Shown here: piece after piece, positions 35,971 to 47,264 of the stretch
How positions within the stretch are numbered: the first letter of the stretch is position 1
Layout of the letters: every line of letters starts with the position of its first letter
Origin: Cocos nucifera
Lineage: Eukaryota > Streptophyta > Magnoliopsida > Arecales > Arecaceae
NCBI GenBank assembly: GCA_006176705.1
Contig: QRFJ01006379.1
Span: 1 to 64,000, forward strand
Reading direction: 5' to 3'
DNA: 64,000 bases
Notes under the pieces: generated by a model
What the model was told of the DNA's origin: nothing
Database searches by the model: none
What the model saw: only the letters and a program-made list of their open reading frames with translations
Translations under genes and position numbers: made by a program

Positions 35971-37172
35971 TATTGAGGATAAAATAACTTCCATCAAAGT
36001 CGTTAGCCGCTAACTCTCGTTCTGAAAGAATTTGCCGATTCTCCCAACAACGAGTGCATACCATGAAACTTGTCAAAGACATAATGAAATCCGGTCGAAC
36101 GATCTTGAACACTAAAGGAGAACTATTATTTAATTAATCTTGCTTCTTAACTTAGAATGAATGATAGGATCAAAGTTTCACTCTCCCAATCCTGATCGAT
36201 GATAAGTTTTGAAAATAGTTGAAGTCCTATATTATGGACAACGCGCACCTCCCAGCAATGCTCCTTCTAGTCGAACTCCTTCTGGATGAACTTCTCTAAT
36301 CGTGCTCCTTCTAGTCGAATTTCTTCTGGACGAACTCCTCTAGATGATCTCCTCCAGTCACGCTCCTCCCAGTAATGCTCCTTCCAGTCGAGTTTCTTCT
36401 GGATGAACTCTCTCCAGATGAACTCCTCCTATTGCGCTCCTCCCTGCAGCGCTTCTTCCAATCGAACTTCTTTCGAATGAACTCCTCCAATCGCACTCCT
36501 CCCAACAGCACTCCTTTCAGTCGAACTTCTTCTAGATGAACTCCTCCAGTCACGCTCCTCCTAGACGAACTCCCTCGGCAGCGCTCTCTTTGGATGGACT
36601 CCTTCAGCAGCGCTCTCTCCGAATGAATTCCTCCAAGCACACTCCTTCCAAATGAACTCCTTCGAGCGTGCTTCTTTCGGATGAATCCCTTCCAGTAGCG
36701 CTCCTTCCAAGTGAACCCCTTCTGGATGCACTCCTTCTAATTGTGCTTCCTTCAGCCGAGGTCCTTTCATTTGAATACCTTTCAGGATGGACTTCTTCTA
36801 ACCAGTCGCGAACCTACTTAGTCCATGCTACACCTATCAGTTGGAACCATCCAAAAGAACCTCATCAAATCATTGATTCATAACAATCACTCTGCAAAGG
36901 ATCGAGCATGAAACTTCAGATCTTAATTTAGGAGGCACCTACTTGCGCATGATCTAAGAGGCTTCCAAACTTCTTAAAGCTACTAGACATTGCCCCCAAT
37001 AAACCTCGATCGGTCATAAGTCTACCGCATACACCAAAATCTCCAACCTACATTCGAACTTCAATAAAGGTATCTCCACCACCTACAAATCATGACAAAT
37101 GATAATTCATCCTCTATAACAAACTCTACATGACCTGAGCGGCCCACTATCAGATGGTTATAGCTGTCACCA
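35971..37172 (+). repeat. 3' LTR of element E, truncated
   Basis: Aligns with 22128 to about 23395 of the 5' LTR; the TG start has mutated to TA. It contains the minisatellite at 36246-36770. Similarity ends at CACCATCAG (about 37172). The TATA box and the last 255 bp present in the 5' LTR are gone. Confidence 0.85.
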
Positions 37173-37960
37173 TCAGCAGCCAGAGATCTAGCTGGATATG
37201 GATTGAGATCCAATTGACCAGAACCCAATTTTTCTTTACATATATATATGTATATATATATAGACACACACACACACTAGCATATAACCCCATAGATAGT
37301 ACGAGATGCAATTTTTTCTTAAAAAATATTTTATTTAATTAATCTATTAATATCTATTTTACATATATTTTAAAAAAAATTAAAATAATAAAAAATATAT
37401 TTTATGTATAGTATGAATTATAAACTATTTATAACTTATTTTACTTTTTTTAAATTTGGGATTTTCTATGAGCCTCTTGTGACCTAGCTCCTCCTAAAAT
37501 CCTCACCCTCTTCTCGTATTAATATTCATTTTTCTCTTCTCTGCATTTTACTTCCGGAGTTCACTTTTTCTTCTCTCTTTCCACTATTATGGTAGAGCTC
37601 AAGAGGCTCATTTTTTTGGGATCAAAGAGAGCCTTGTGATTTTTTAACATGTGGCACTATCTCCTTTAGTCAAAAACCATGTCATATGTCCCCAAAATTT
37701 CTCTAAGTTTGGCATCAATTAATTTCCAAATAGCAATTAGGAATAAAAATTCTGCATATTCTCAATCAATAATGCATGAATTCAATACAAGACACAAAAA
37801 TTCCAAAAAATAGCTCAAAGCCCTGGCAACTACATATACTACTTTGCATTTAATCAACTTTGAATCAAAACCCCTTATTCTAATTTCTCAGAAAAATAAA
37901 AATCAGAGAGATAGACACAAGGCACAAAATTTCAAAATAGAACTTAAAACCTATCAAATG
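37173..37960. other. Unassigned flank left of element D
   Basis: No coding sequence. Contains a short TA and AC run (about 37239-37278), and 37820-37960 that resembles 59010-59155 on the far side of element D, that is, CPSF30 intron-like sequence. A short inverted pair, ATGAGCCTCTTG at about 37468 and CAAGAGGCTCAT at about 37600, is visible but without further transposon structure. Confidence 0.4.
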
Positions 37961-39131
37961 TGTTGCTACTAGAATCTGACTCTTTGTCGGAGAAGCTAGA
38001 GTTGAATGGACGTCCTTCGAGTGGAGGACTTATAAAAGAAGTCCTAACCAGAGGTGGCTCCAGTGGGGACCCTCTGACGCTTAAGTTAGATTTAGAGGAA
38101 TAGAAAGATAGAGCATTGAGTATTAGGTTTTGTGTCCCCTCGGAGGTTCCCTCTTCTTGGTCTTTTATAGGTGATGATGATGATCAGATCAACTCAACAA
38201 CGAATTACTCCTTTTCAATTTAGGTGTATCATGATGAGATTTTAGGCCAAGATTCTAGGCATGTGGTTGTTATCCCTTCCTTATTTGTTTGTAAATAGTT
38301 AGATAGAGTTACAATTAAAATAGGATTCTGGAGTTGTAGTTGAATTGGAGTAGGACTCTATTCTGAGAGTTCTAAATATACAGATGGAATCAAAAGAGTA
38401 GACTTAAATTGGACACCAAATTAGAGGTTGGCTGAAATAAGGATTCGGTGAGAATAGAAGCACAACAGGAATAGTGGCCTAGCAAGAACAATGGCTCGAC
38501 ATGTGTAGGGGCTCAATAGGAATAGTAGTCTGGTAGAAACAATGGCTTAGCAATTACCACTTATTCCTATGCCCTATACCAAGCTCGAAGTATCTAATAG
38601 TGCGCATAAGCTAAAGTGCTGCTTGGAGACCTCCTCAGTCAATGTGCCTATCAAAGGTCATATTGAAGTACTTTGGAAGAATCCATCATAGGTCTTTTGG
38701 CTAAACTTAACGTCAGAAAAAACCATCTAGATCTCCTGATGAGGTTCACTTCAAAAAAAACCTTATAGGTCTCTAGACGGGGTTGAGTTTAGCAGAAACC
38801 ATCTAGATCTTCTAATGAGGTACATTTGGAAGAAACCTTATAGATCTCCTAGTGAGGTACACTTTGGAAGAACCCTTTCTTTTGAACAGTCTAGCAAGTC
38901 AAGGAAAATAGTGGATCATCATCTGAGGGAGTAAACCTTCAGCCAAAGTAGTCCTTATCTAACCTGTGGTGATATGCTGTGTAACTGGAATAGATATCAC
39001 CACAGTTGCCGAAGTCATTTCTTCAGTGAGGTTGCAATGACTGCCGACGTTGCTATATTACCAAGGTTACTTTTCTTTACCAAGGTTGTCATGTGTCAGT
39101 TATCTAAAGATCATAATTTTACCCCCCAACA
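37961..39131 (-). repeat. 3' LTR of element D
   Basis: 1171 bp; on the minus strand from TGTTGGGGGG to TAGTAGCAACA. Matches the 5' LTR at 57874-59015 throughout, with frequent substitutions. Contains TATAAAAG at 38162-38169 (minus). Confidence 0.87.
38162..38169 (-). promoter_or_regulatory. TATA box of element D 3' LTR
   Basis: TATAAAAG on the minus strand, conserved in the other LTR at 58074-58081 with the same surroundings (CACCTATAAAAGACC versus CATTTATAAAAGG). Conservation between two decayed LTRs supports it as the core promoter. Confidence 0.55.
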
Positions 39132-39150
39132 TATGCTCTCCTACTCCCTA
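39132..39150 (-). other. Polypurine tract of element D
   Basis: On the minus strand AGGGAGTAGGAGAGCATA abuts the LTR start TGTTGGGG. This is the expected place and composition for plus-strand priming. Confidence 0.6.
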
Positions 39151-39620
39151 GTTTAAATATCAGTTAAATATAGGGAATATAGAGGACGAACATAAGATCG
39201 AAGACAAATGGCATCACCTGAGAGGAAAGGATAAGTCATGTGCTTGATATCAAATCATATCATTAGAAGAGTGGGAGAACATAGTAACCGCTAGATGTGG
39301 GACTCGAGGCACTATTTGCAACTTTTTAAGGTGTGGTAATTAATGCGCCATCAAAGAAAATTATTCAAAATTGCCCATCACCACATGTCGCATTCCCTTT
39401 GAATCATTTCAAAATTTTCTTAAGATTGGGAACCACTATTATTGCCCATAAATGGAGAATTTCATGCTTGCATTCCATTTATATCACCTTCTATAATCAG
39501 TCTTCTTTCTAGAGAACTTTTTCTCAAAAACCCTTTGAAGTTTTTATAAGAACCTGAGAACTTGCTAGTAAGTTAGGGTTCTTTCTAGGTCGAGCACTAT
39601 CTCACCAATTTCCATAGCAA
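39151..39620 (+). promoter_or_regulatory. Possible promoter and leader of the antisense gene in element D
   Basis: 470 bp upstream of the antisense ATG at 39621. It holds CATTTATATCACC at about 39477, then CT-rich sequence and a leader with TTTCTAGAGAAC up to the ATG. The TATA-like element about 130 bp upstream of the ATG is only suggestive. The stretch otherwise has no feature. Confidence 0.25.
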
Positions 39621-40247
39621 GATGACTATGGCCATGGCTGACTCCCCTATTGCCCACTCTGAGACCGAGAGGTTCGTGGCTAAAGCTAAAGAGGCTGAAG
39701 TTGAAGCCGAGCACCTCCAAGAAGAAATGAAGAAACTTAGAAACAATCTTGCCACTATCGAAGAGGCTCGAAAGCTAGTAGAGTCAGCAAAGTCTATTGC
39801 CAAAGTGCTCAAAAATGATGCCAAAGTTGCCAAACAGCAAAGGTGATGCTTCAAAAAGTTGAATCTACAAACTTAAAGGCTAAAAAAGAGTGGAAGAAAG
39901 TAGAAACCAAGATTCCAGAGACCAACAATAAAATCACTGAAGCCAGTTGAGCCACTATTGAGGCCTTCTGTTCTTCTCTCGAGTTATCTAAGGAGAAGAT
40001 CGAATTCTCATCTGAAGCCTACTTCATCAGGTGGAATGTGATGCGAGAGAAGATAGGTGCCCATTATCCCAAACTAGACCTCTCCTTCTTGGATGAAGAA
40101 GGCTCAGATGAAGGGGCCACTAAAGCTATTAACATCGAGGGGGTGCCAATGGAAACAATAATTGAGGGTGCACCAAAAACTGAGGTAGCCCCTTCGATCG
40201 AGTCTACCACTACCGAACCTCCTCCATTTAAGGTCACCACCTCCTGA
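39621..40247 (+). pseudogene. Antisense ORF 1 in element D
   Basis: Opposite to pol. ATG at 39621 or 39628 gives a helical region (AKAKEAEVEAEHLQEEMKKL) to 39846, then after a frameshift continues as KKVETKIPETNNKITEAS, a TGA, and YFIRWNVMREKIGAHYPKLD with DLSFLDEEGSDEGA to the stop at 40247. The LDLSFLDEE end corresponds to LDLDFLYEE in element E. The N-terminal domain seen in E is absent, so this is a shorter version. Coiled coil and acidic tail are all that can be seen. Confidence 0.5.
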
Positions 40248-40392
40248 TGAACCTCTTTTTTCTTCTTCTTTTTTTTTTGAATGTAAAACTTTCTTTAATG
40301 AATGAAAGTATTTTTTATCGTCCATATTTGGCTGGCAAGTATTTATTAAAATATATGTCATTTCAACTCATCCGTGCCCTAGGTCTATATTC

Positions 40393-41104
40393 ATGCTTAC
40401 TGCTCTTCAAATGAAACCTTGGATGCAAACTTTGAAAGAGATAGTTAAATGGGCTCAAGAGGAAGTTGCCAAAGTTAAAACAAAACTTCAGAAAAGTAAG
40501 AAGAAATAAAGAGATGCTTTAGTTGAGATTGATCGATTAAGAAAGGCTTCAAGGAAAGCCTGCATGGAATATCTCAGAAAGAAGCGCGAGCTAATTAAAG
40601 AGTGAGATAACCTTGCTAAGATTATGAGTGAAGAAAGATGGAATAAAGCTACGAAACTAGTCGAACTCCATCATGAATTATGTGAGGTCCATGAAGACAT
40701 TTCCCAACTAAAGTATGTCATAGCATCCACTCGAAGTGAACTTAATCAGCAAATAATAAGAACTCCGAACTTAAGAAATAGCCAGCATCGATTAGAAGGG
40801 CTAATAGTTCTCTCTTGGTATCTTTAAAGGAAGAGCAGAAGAAAGTAGCAGGCCTCCATACTAAACTCTTGGATAGCGAAGGAATGAGAAAATATGTTGA
40901 AAGACAGATTCAAGATAATGAAGCTTTAGCCAATGTTGTTTGTCTTGAAGTGGAGGCTCGAATAACTTCATCAGTCATTTCAACATTTGAAGCCAGCTTT
41001 GGAGAGTGTAAAGCTTAAGTTGCATTACTCTTTTCCGAAGTAGATACTAGCCTTCTTAAGATATCATATTCTAGGGGTTCTGATACTTCTGGTGCTGAAG
41101 TTTA
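40393..41104 (+). pseudogene. Antisense coiled-coil ORF 2 in element D
   Basis: From ATG 40393 (MLTALQMKPWMQTLKEIVKW), through KVKTKLQKSKKK, LRKKRELIKE, ELHHELCEVHEDISQLKYVI, then a frameshift near 40815 to EEQKKVAGLHTKLLDSEG and a tail SGAEV before TAA at 41104. Almost pure heptad pattern. A short region with TTCTTTTTTTT and AATGAATGAAAG (40248-40310) separates it from ORF 1 and may be an intron or a transcript end. Same order and direction as in element E. Confidence 0.5.
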
Positions 41105-41329
41105 ATTAGCCGAAGTACCTCACGATGAGCCTATTTGATCATTATAACTAGAAATATTATAATCAAATTGAAATAAAAATTTTTATTGTACCTTTCTTAT
41201 ATGAATTTCTTTACTTATGCATAACTCTAGCTTGTCAACACATATGATTGTGTTAACAAGTCATTGGAGGTGTAGAACTTTTACACTCTTTCTTTTAGGA
41301 GGTCCTCATCGATTAACTTCCACATATCC

Positions 41330-41690
41330 ATCGAATAGTATTCAAGGGTTTTGATGTACTGAAGGGCAAACTTGGCCTTCGGGGGTTCTAAAATGGTTAG
41401 CCCCCATTTCTCAATCAATTAGGGTCTTCGAGCATTAGTTCGCTAAAGAGCAAACTCAGCCTTCGAGGATCCTAAAGTGGTTAGCCTCCGCTTCCTAACT
41501 ACTAATATCTTCGACTGTTAGTTCATTGAAGAATGAACTCAGCCTCTGGGGATCCTAAAATGGTTAGTCCCCACTTCTCAATCAATTAGGATCTTCGAGT
41601 GTTGGATCACTGAAGAGCAAACTCAGCCTTCGGAGGTCCTAAAGTGGTTGGCCATCACTTCCTAATTATCGAGTTCTTTTGATATTTGAA
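41330..41690 (-). repeat. Four-unit 83-bp tandem array with hairpins, element D 3' region
   Basis: Four units of about 83-84 bp, each with AAACTCAGCCTTCGGAGG-like sequence, then TCCTAAAGTGGTTAG, then the complementary arm. Arms vary together: GGGGG/CCCCC at about 41378, GAGG/CCTC at about 41463, GGGGA/TCCCC at about 41547; the fourth copy has GG/CC only. It occupies the same place as the 295-bp array of element E but shares no obvious sequence. Confidence 0.8.
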
Positions 41691-41789
41691 AAATGATTAT
41701 GTTCTGCAAAAAATCATCTAAACAAGAATTTTATTATATAAATAAATGATATCAATATATTATTGATAATATTTCTATAAATTCTCTGA

Positions 41790-43130
41790 ATTTCATGGAT
41801 GAGGGAAAAGTGCTCCATTTAGTTGTTTCAAGAGGTAGGTTCCAGGTCGGATGACTTTTTCTACTAAGTGGACTTTTTCAATTAGGAGATAACTTGCCTT
41901 GATCAGTAGGTTGAGATGCCTTAGTATGCAACAGAACCAGGTTGCCAACTTTAAATTCTTTTCCTTTGATGTGGAAGTTGTGGTACTTAGCTATCCTTTG
42001 CTGATATGCAACCATCCAAACTCAATCTTCTTCTCGAACTTCTTCAAGCAAATCTAGGTTTGCCCGAAGTCATTCTACATTAGTTGATCATCATAGTTCT
42101 CTACTCATGGTGAGGGGAGTCTGATTTCTGCTAGAATAAATGCTTCCATATCGAAGGCAAGAGAAAAAGGGGTTTCACTTATAGGTGTTCTTTGAGTGGT
42201 TCGATATGCCCAAAGTACACTATATAGCTCATCTACCAATAATCCTTTAGCTCGATCAAATCTAACCTTCAGACTTTATAATAAAGTCATGTTAGTTACC
42301 TCGATCTTTCTATTAGCTTACAGAGGTGCGACTGAGGTAAAATATTAAGAAATTTTAAAATTCTAGCAGAACTCAGCTAATTTAGAATCGAAGAACTAGC
42401 AGCCATTATTAATAATCAAGATCTTTGGCAAACCAAAATGATAGATAATTGATTTCCATATGAAGTTTTTTACTCTGGTTTTCATGATCTTGGTGAGTAC
42501 TTCAGCTTCTACCCACTTTGTGAAGTAGTCAATTGCTACTAGTAGAAATTTTCTTTGGCCTGGTGCCTGGGAGAAGGACCAAGGATGTCCATGCCCCACT
42601 ATGCAAATGGCCAAGGAGAACTAATCCAACCTAGCAGGATAGTTGGATGATGTTGCATATTAGCATTTCGCTGACAGCAATCACAATATCAGACATAATT
42701 TTTTTGTATCTTTAAGCATAATGTGCCAGTAATATCCTTGTTGAAGTATCTTGTATAATAATGCTCTAGTGCCAATATGACTTTCATATATCCCTTCATG
42801 GACTTCTCTCAATGCATAATCTGCTTTAGATAGACATAGACAATTGAGAAGTGGGAGAGAGTAAGATCATTTGTAGAGCTTTTTCTCATATAATAGATAA
42901 CAAGGTGCCTGGTACCTAACTTTCCTTGCTTCTTTTGAGTCTGAAGGGAGTGTCCCATCTTGCAAGAACTTGATAAAAGGATTTATCCAGTAAGGGTCAT
43001 CCTCAACCTACAGAATAGGGATTGATTCTTCAATTACCAGACTCTTCAAAACTTCGAGGAATGCCTTTCGGGGGAGATCTTTTGGTATTAAAGATGCCAG
43101 CTTTGATAGCATATTGGTTGTAGAATTCTC
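41790..43130 (-). pseudogene. pol: Element D integrase
   Basis: From right to left: the N-terminal zinc region with LLYEKKLYK, ADYALREVHEGIYESHIG and CDCCQRNA; the core with FLLVAIDYFTKWVEAEVL (first Asp) and ILIINNGC, where the second catalytic Asp is replaced by Asn; the VDELYSVLWAYRTTQ region; and the C-terminal end VIRPGTYLLKQLNG. Several stops and frameshifts; the Glu region is badly decayed. Confidence 0.8.
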
Positions 43131-43415
43131 GTGTTGGGGTTATACGTTGAACGCTACCACTAATTGAAAATCTGTATAAGCCTCCAAATTTTGTACTCTG
43201 AGCTTCTTTATGACTTTCAATCTAGTTAGAAGAGCCTCACACTTAGCTTCATTATTAGTGGTTGGGAAATTAAATAGCAATGCGTACTTTGTGGTGAAGC
43301 CCCCAAGTCCCAATATCAATACACCTGCACCTAACCTTGTTGAATTGCATGAACCATCAATGTATAAAGTCCAATATTCCTCTGATGTTGTTAAAGAAGT
43401 CTATGCAAGGGGTTC
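43131..43415 (-). pseudogene. pol: Element D second (archaeal-type) RNase H
   Basis: On the minus strand LYIDGSCNSTRLGAGVLIL, FPTTNNEAKCEALL and VQNLEAYTDFQLVV can be read. The acid residues of the fold are present (Asp in YIDG, Glu in NEA, Asp in YTD). This confirms that element D is of the Tat lineage. No tandem duplication like that of element E is seen. Confidence 0.75.
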
Positions 43416-44755
43416 ACTTCTTCTTGAACTAGTTCATGGGCTTTTAGCTCTTTAGGAATGGTGCATTCCACAATGAAGTCTGCTAAAACTTGAGCTTTGA
43501 TAGAAGGTCGGGGTCAAAACTCTACTTCAAACTCAATGAGCTCAAGCACCAACTTCGCTAACCATCCAGAAGTATCCAGCCGATACATCATAGCTTTGAG
43601 GGGTTGATTCATTAAAACCATAATAGGATGAGCCTAAAAGTAGGGATGAAGTCTTCAAGCTGCATGCGATAAATAAGGGCGAAGAGGAGCTTCTCTAATC
43701 GAGCATATCTAGTCTCTGCATCATGGAGAATCTGACTAATATAATAGATTGACTTTTGAATTTTTTCTTGCTCTTGCACCAATATGGCACTAATGGCAGC
43801 TGGGGAGACTACTAAATACAAATAAAGCTCTTTATTAGACCTCGGTTTGCTTAAGAGTAGTGTGGATCCAAGGTAGCTCTTTAATTCTTCAAATGCTTCT
43901 TGACATTCCTCGGTCCACTAAAAATTCTTAGTTTGTTTTAAAGTTTTAGAAAAGGGAAGACAGCATTCAATCAATCTTGAGATGAATCGATTTAATGCTA
44001 CTACCTTGCTAGTAAGATGTCGTACGTCTTTTACTGATTTCGATGGGTGTATTTCATGGATAGCTCAAATTTTCTTAGGGTTCATCTCAATCTCTCTACT
44101 TGACACCATGAATCCTAAGAATTTGCCAAAAGTCACTCCGAAGGCATATTTTATTGGGTTCAACTTTATTTGGTACTTCTAAAATATGGCAAAAATTTAT
44201 TCAAGATCTTTAATATAAGTCAATGAGGTCTTGCTTTTGTCAAGCATGTCGTGTACGTAAACCTTCATATTCCACCTAATTCGCTCTTTAAATATCTTAT
44301 TTACCAAACATTGATAAGTGACACCTGCATTCTTCAAATCAAAAGATATTATCCTATAACAATAAAGACCTTGGTCAGTAATAAAGGCTATTTTCTTCTC
44401 ATCTTCTGGTGCCATCCAGATTTAATTGTATCAAGAAAACGCATCCATAAAGGTAAGAAGTTCATGCCCCAAAATCGCATCAATCAATTGATCAATTAGG
44501 GGTAAAGGATAGCTGTCTTTTGGGTAAGCTCGATTGAGATTGGTGAAGTCGATATAGATCCATCATTTTTCATTTCCCTTTTTCACAAGGACCATGTTTA
44601 TGATCCAATCTAGGTATGACACTTTTTGGATGAATCTAGCCATCAGCAACTTGTCTACTTTCTCCATGATTGCCTTCTATCGTTCGGGGATAAAGTTTCT
44701 CCCTTTTTGTTTAACAGGCCAAAACATCAATTTAGCATTCAACCAATGTGTCATC
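43416..44755 (-). pseudogene. pol: Element D RT (downstream part) and first RNase H
   Basis: From the copia insertion point leftward: THWLNAKLMFWPVKQK, AIMEKVDKLLMARFIQKV, TNLNRAYPKDSYPLPLIDQL, FMDAFS (catalytic Asp), DLKNAGVTYQCL and KVYVHDMLDKS, where the YVDD pair has become YVHD. RNase H: VSPAAISAILVQ and YYISQILHDAETRYARLEKL at about 43690-43815. Inactive through stops and the catalytic change. Confidence 0.83.
44751..44755. repeat. Target-site duplication of copia C, left copy
   Basis: TCATC, identical to 55438-55442 on the other side of copia C. It lies in the RT coding sequence of element D. The sequence reads through correctly when one copy and copia C are removed. Confidence 0.9.
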
Positions 44756-47245
44756 TAAAGAAATCAGATCAAGGATTTCATAGATAGATCTTGAAACTTT
44801 TTCAAGACTTGCAGCGAAAGACTTAAATAAATCTAAAATTTATTTAAATAATCATGTAAATACCTAGATCTCAGATCTATTACATGATTAAAAAATGATA
44901 TTAAATTAAAAATTAAAATTAAATAAGAAAGAAAAAGATTGATCAAATCAATCTAGATCTACACTATATCAAATGCAGGTATGAAATTTATAGATCAGAT
45001 CTATTACCTGAGTAAGTTTAGACATTCTAACTTGCTGATCCGAGCTTGAGGATGAAGTCACGAGCCGCACATTCATCCAGCCTCTAGAAGTCATCCACAC
45101 GAGCCTATGATTTCTGATTTAAAGTTCAATGCAGAAAATCAGCATAGCATGCTAGTACTGTGCTGATTCTTCTTCGATGGTCCATCCGATACGTTTTTTT
45201 TCAAAATTTAGACTCTCCAAAATATGAGAAGGAAGATGAGATTTTGCTGATCTGAGACTCTCTCAAAAAAACTCAAAATAAAGGAGGAGAGATTGAAAAT
45301 AAAACAGTCCTAGAAGAAGACTCTCTTCTTTTTCTCTTTTCTCTCACCTAGACACCTAGTTTGGTGCCTATGGAACCCACACGCCCAAGGATCTTCTTCC
45401 TCTGATTTTTGCACACCCCAAATCTCTCCCAAAGCTCTATATTTTATGAAAAAATTATAATAAAATTTATCCAATAAATAGAGAAAAAGAAGAGTCCAAG
45501 TTAGATCAAATTTTTAGACTAGGAATATCCAAACATGAGAAGTTGTTGGGGCGCCCAACTCTTGGATGCCCCCTCTATAACTTTTGGCATGGACCAGCAA
45601 GGGAGGGCGCACAAAAAAGAAGATTATTTTCATAGAATAAAAAAAGAATTAATTAAAAGAGGGGGCAGCACTCAAGGAAAGATGTTTTGGTGAACAAGAA
45701 TTCTATCTCATAAAATCCTAAGCAAAACCAATTCCTCTTTTGACTTGATCTTCCACCTAACTTCCAAATATGACTTAGAGGAAGAGAGGAGGCATGAAAA
45801 TTAGGAAGAAAGTGATTTTCCATGAAAAATACCTAAAAAATAGGTATAGAAGGTGTTGGGACCAAGGTGGCATAAGGAGATAGGGAGTCCTAGTCACACT
45901 AGGACTCCTATTTTGACTTAATCAAATAAGATCTTTTAACTAAATAAAATCAAGATTAAACCAATTCAATTAAATAAGACCCTAATCCATTTAAGAACTT
46001 AATTAGATTAGATTAAATTAGATTTAATTTTAATTTATTTTTTAATTAAATTAGAAAATTGGGTTAATCCGAGTCCTAGTTAGAGTAGGACTAGTTATTC
46101 TTTGCACTTGGCTTATCCAATAAATCAATTTAACTTGATCCAATCAAGCCTAAACTAAATCTAATTAAATCATATTTAATTAGACTTAATCTCAGCTTAT
46201 TGGCTTAATCAAATTAAGCTAATTAGCAATCCAATTGCTAATCGATCCTCCTGCAATATTTGCACTAGGTTAAACACCAATCGTATTGATTGTTTAACCC
46301 TAGAACGATTCTTAATCATTAATCAATCATCTGATTAGATCATAAGCTCTAATATGTGTGACCTCATAGGTTCAAACCTAAGCTGGTAGCATAGAAATAA
46401 ATTTTTGTGCCAATCAAAGTGATCATCTAGCAATGATATCCGACGGTCGGATAGGTCGAAGGTGTAAAACACCATCCTTAGAACCCATGCGGATATAGTT
46501 TCCATATAATTCATCCCCATGACCATAATGCTCATAGGACACATCAGAGTTCAACTGTCAACTCTGATCAGGTTGTCCATATTATATTTCAAAATACCAA
46601 ATTCACCTGATGGATTATCCTGATCAAGGTTTTGCTATATTGAAATACAGTGATATATTCTTCTTCAACTCTTGGAGTGGTTAATTCCATCTTGATCACA
46701 CTCTGACTTCGCAAGTACTTGACTGTGCCCAGAAGCCTTCCATTGTTAAATTAGAAATTCAATTAGTTTGGTACCAAAGCATAGTGAGTTGCTTGCAAGT
46801 CACTGAGGTGATCTCAGGTCTACGGGATACTTATACCTATATCCCATTAGAGACATTCTCAATAGCAGAATGCTCTGAAGTTGGTCACGTTTAATGATGA
46901 TGTACCTATACATCTCACCTATATACCATACTAGTATCTCTACATACCTTGATTAAGAGGACAACCAACCTATATGGCATATAGCGATCTATGCTTAATA
47001 GACATTGTTGTCCTAATTAACAGCCTATCATTTGGTCGTGAATAAATTTAAGGACTAATCGATAAATCCTCTCTTTATCAAACCTAAATAGTGCTAAGGA
47101 CTTCATCACAACAATAGAGTTCATTAGAAGATGTAAACTTATGATGAAAAAAGATGTCAAAATATTTTTTATTAATTAATAAATTAATTACAATATCTTA
47201 ATCATCAACAGACTAACGATTGGCATTGGGACACAATTGCCAACA
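44756..47245 (-). repeat. 3' LTR of copia C
   Basis: 2490 bp; on the minus strand TGTTGGCAATTGTG to TTGATTTCTTTA, where the final CA has mutated to TA. The outer end is fixed by the target duplication and the inner end by the purine tract GGACAAGTGAGAG at 47247-47259. Frames inside are not genes. Confidence 0.92.
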
Positions 47246-47264
47246 ACTCTCACTTGTCCTAAAG

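Larger units (their letters stand above)
22128..37172 (+). mobile_element. Ty3/gypsy Tat-lineage element E
   Basis: A 15-kb plus-strand element: 5' LTR 22128-23649, primer site, gag, protease, RT, RNase H, a second archaeal-type RNase H, integrase, a nine-unit tandem repeat array, an antisense gene region, purine tract and truncated 3' LTR (35971-37172). The second RNase H after the first is the hallmark of the Tat lineage. The gag and pol frames are broken mainly by point stops. The last 255 bp or so of the 3' LTR are missing, so the target duplication cannot be read. Element D is a related but distinct copy in the opposite direction. Confidence 0.9.

Noticed and set aside
37467..37612. Possible small inverted-repeat element (ATGAGCCTCTTG...CAAGAGGCTCAT)
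   Set aside because: Arms are only about 12 bp with no target duplication found; not enough for a MITE call.
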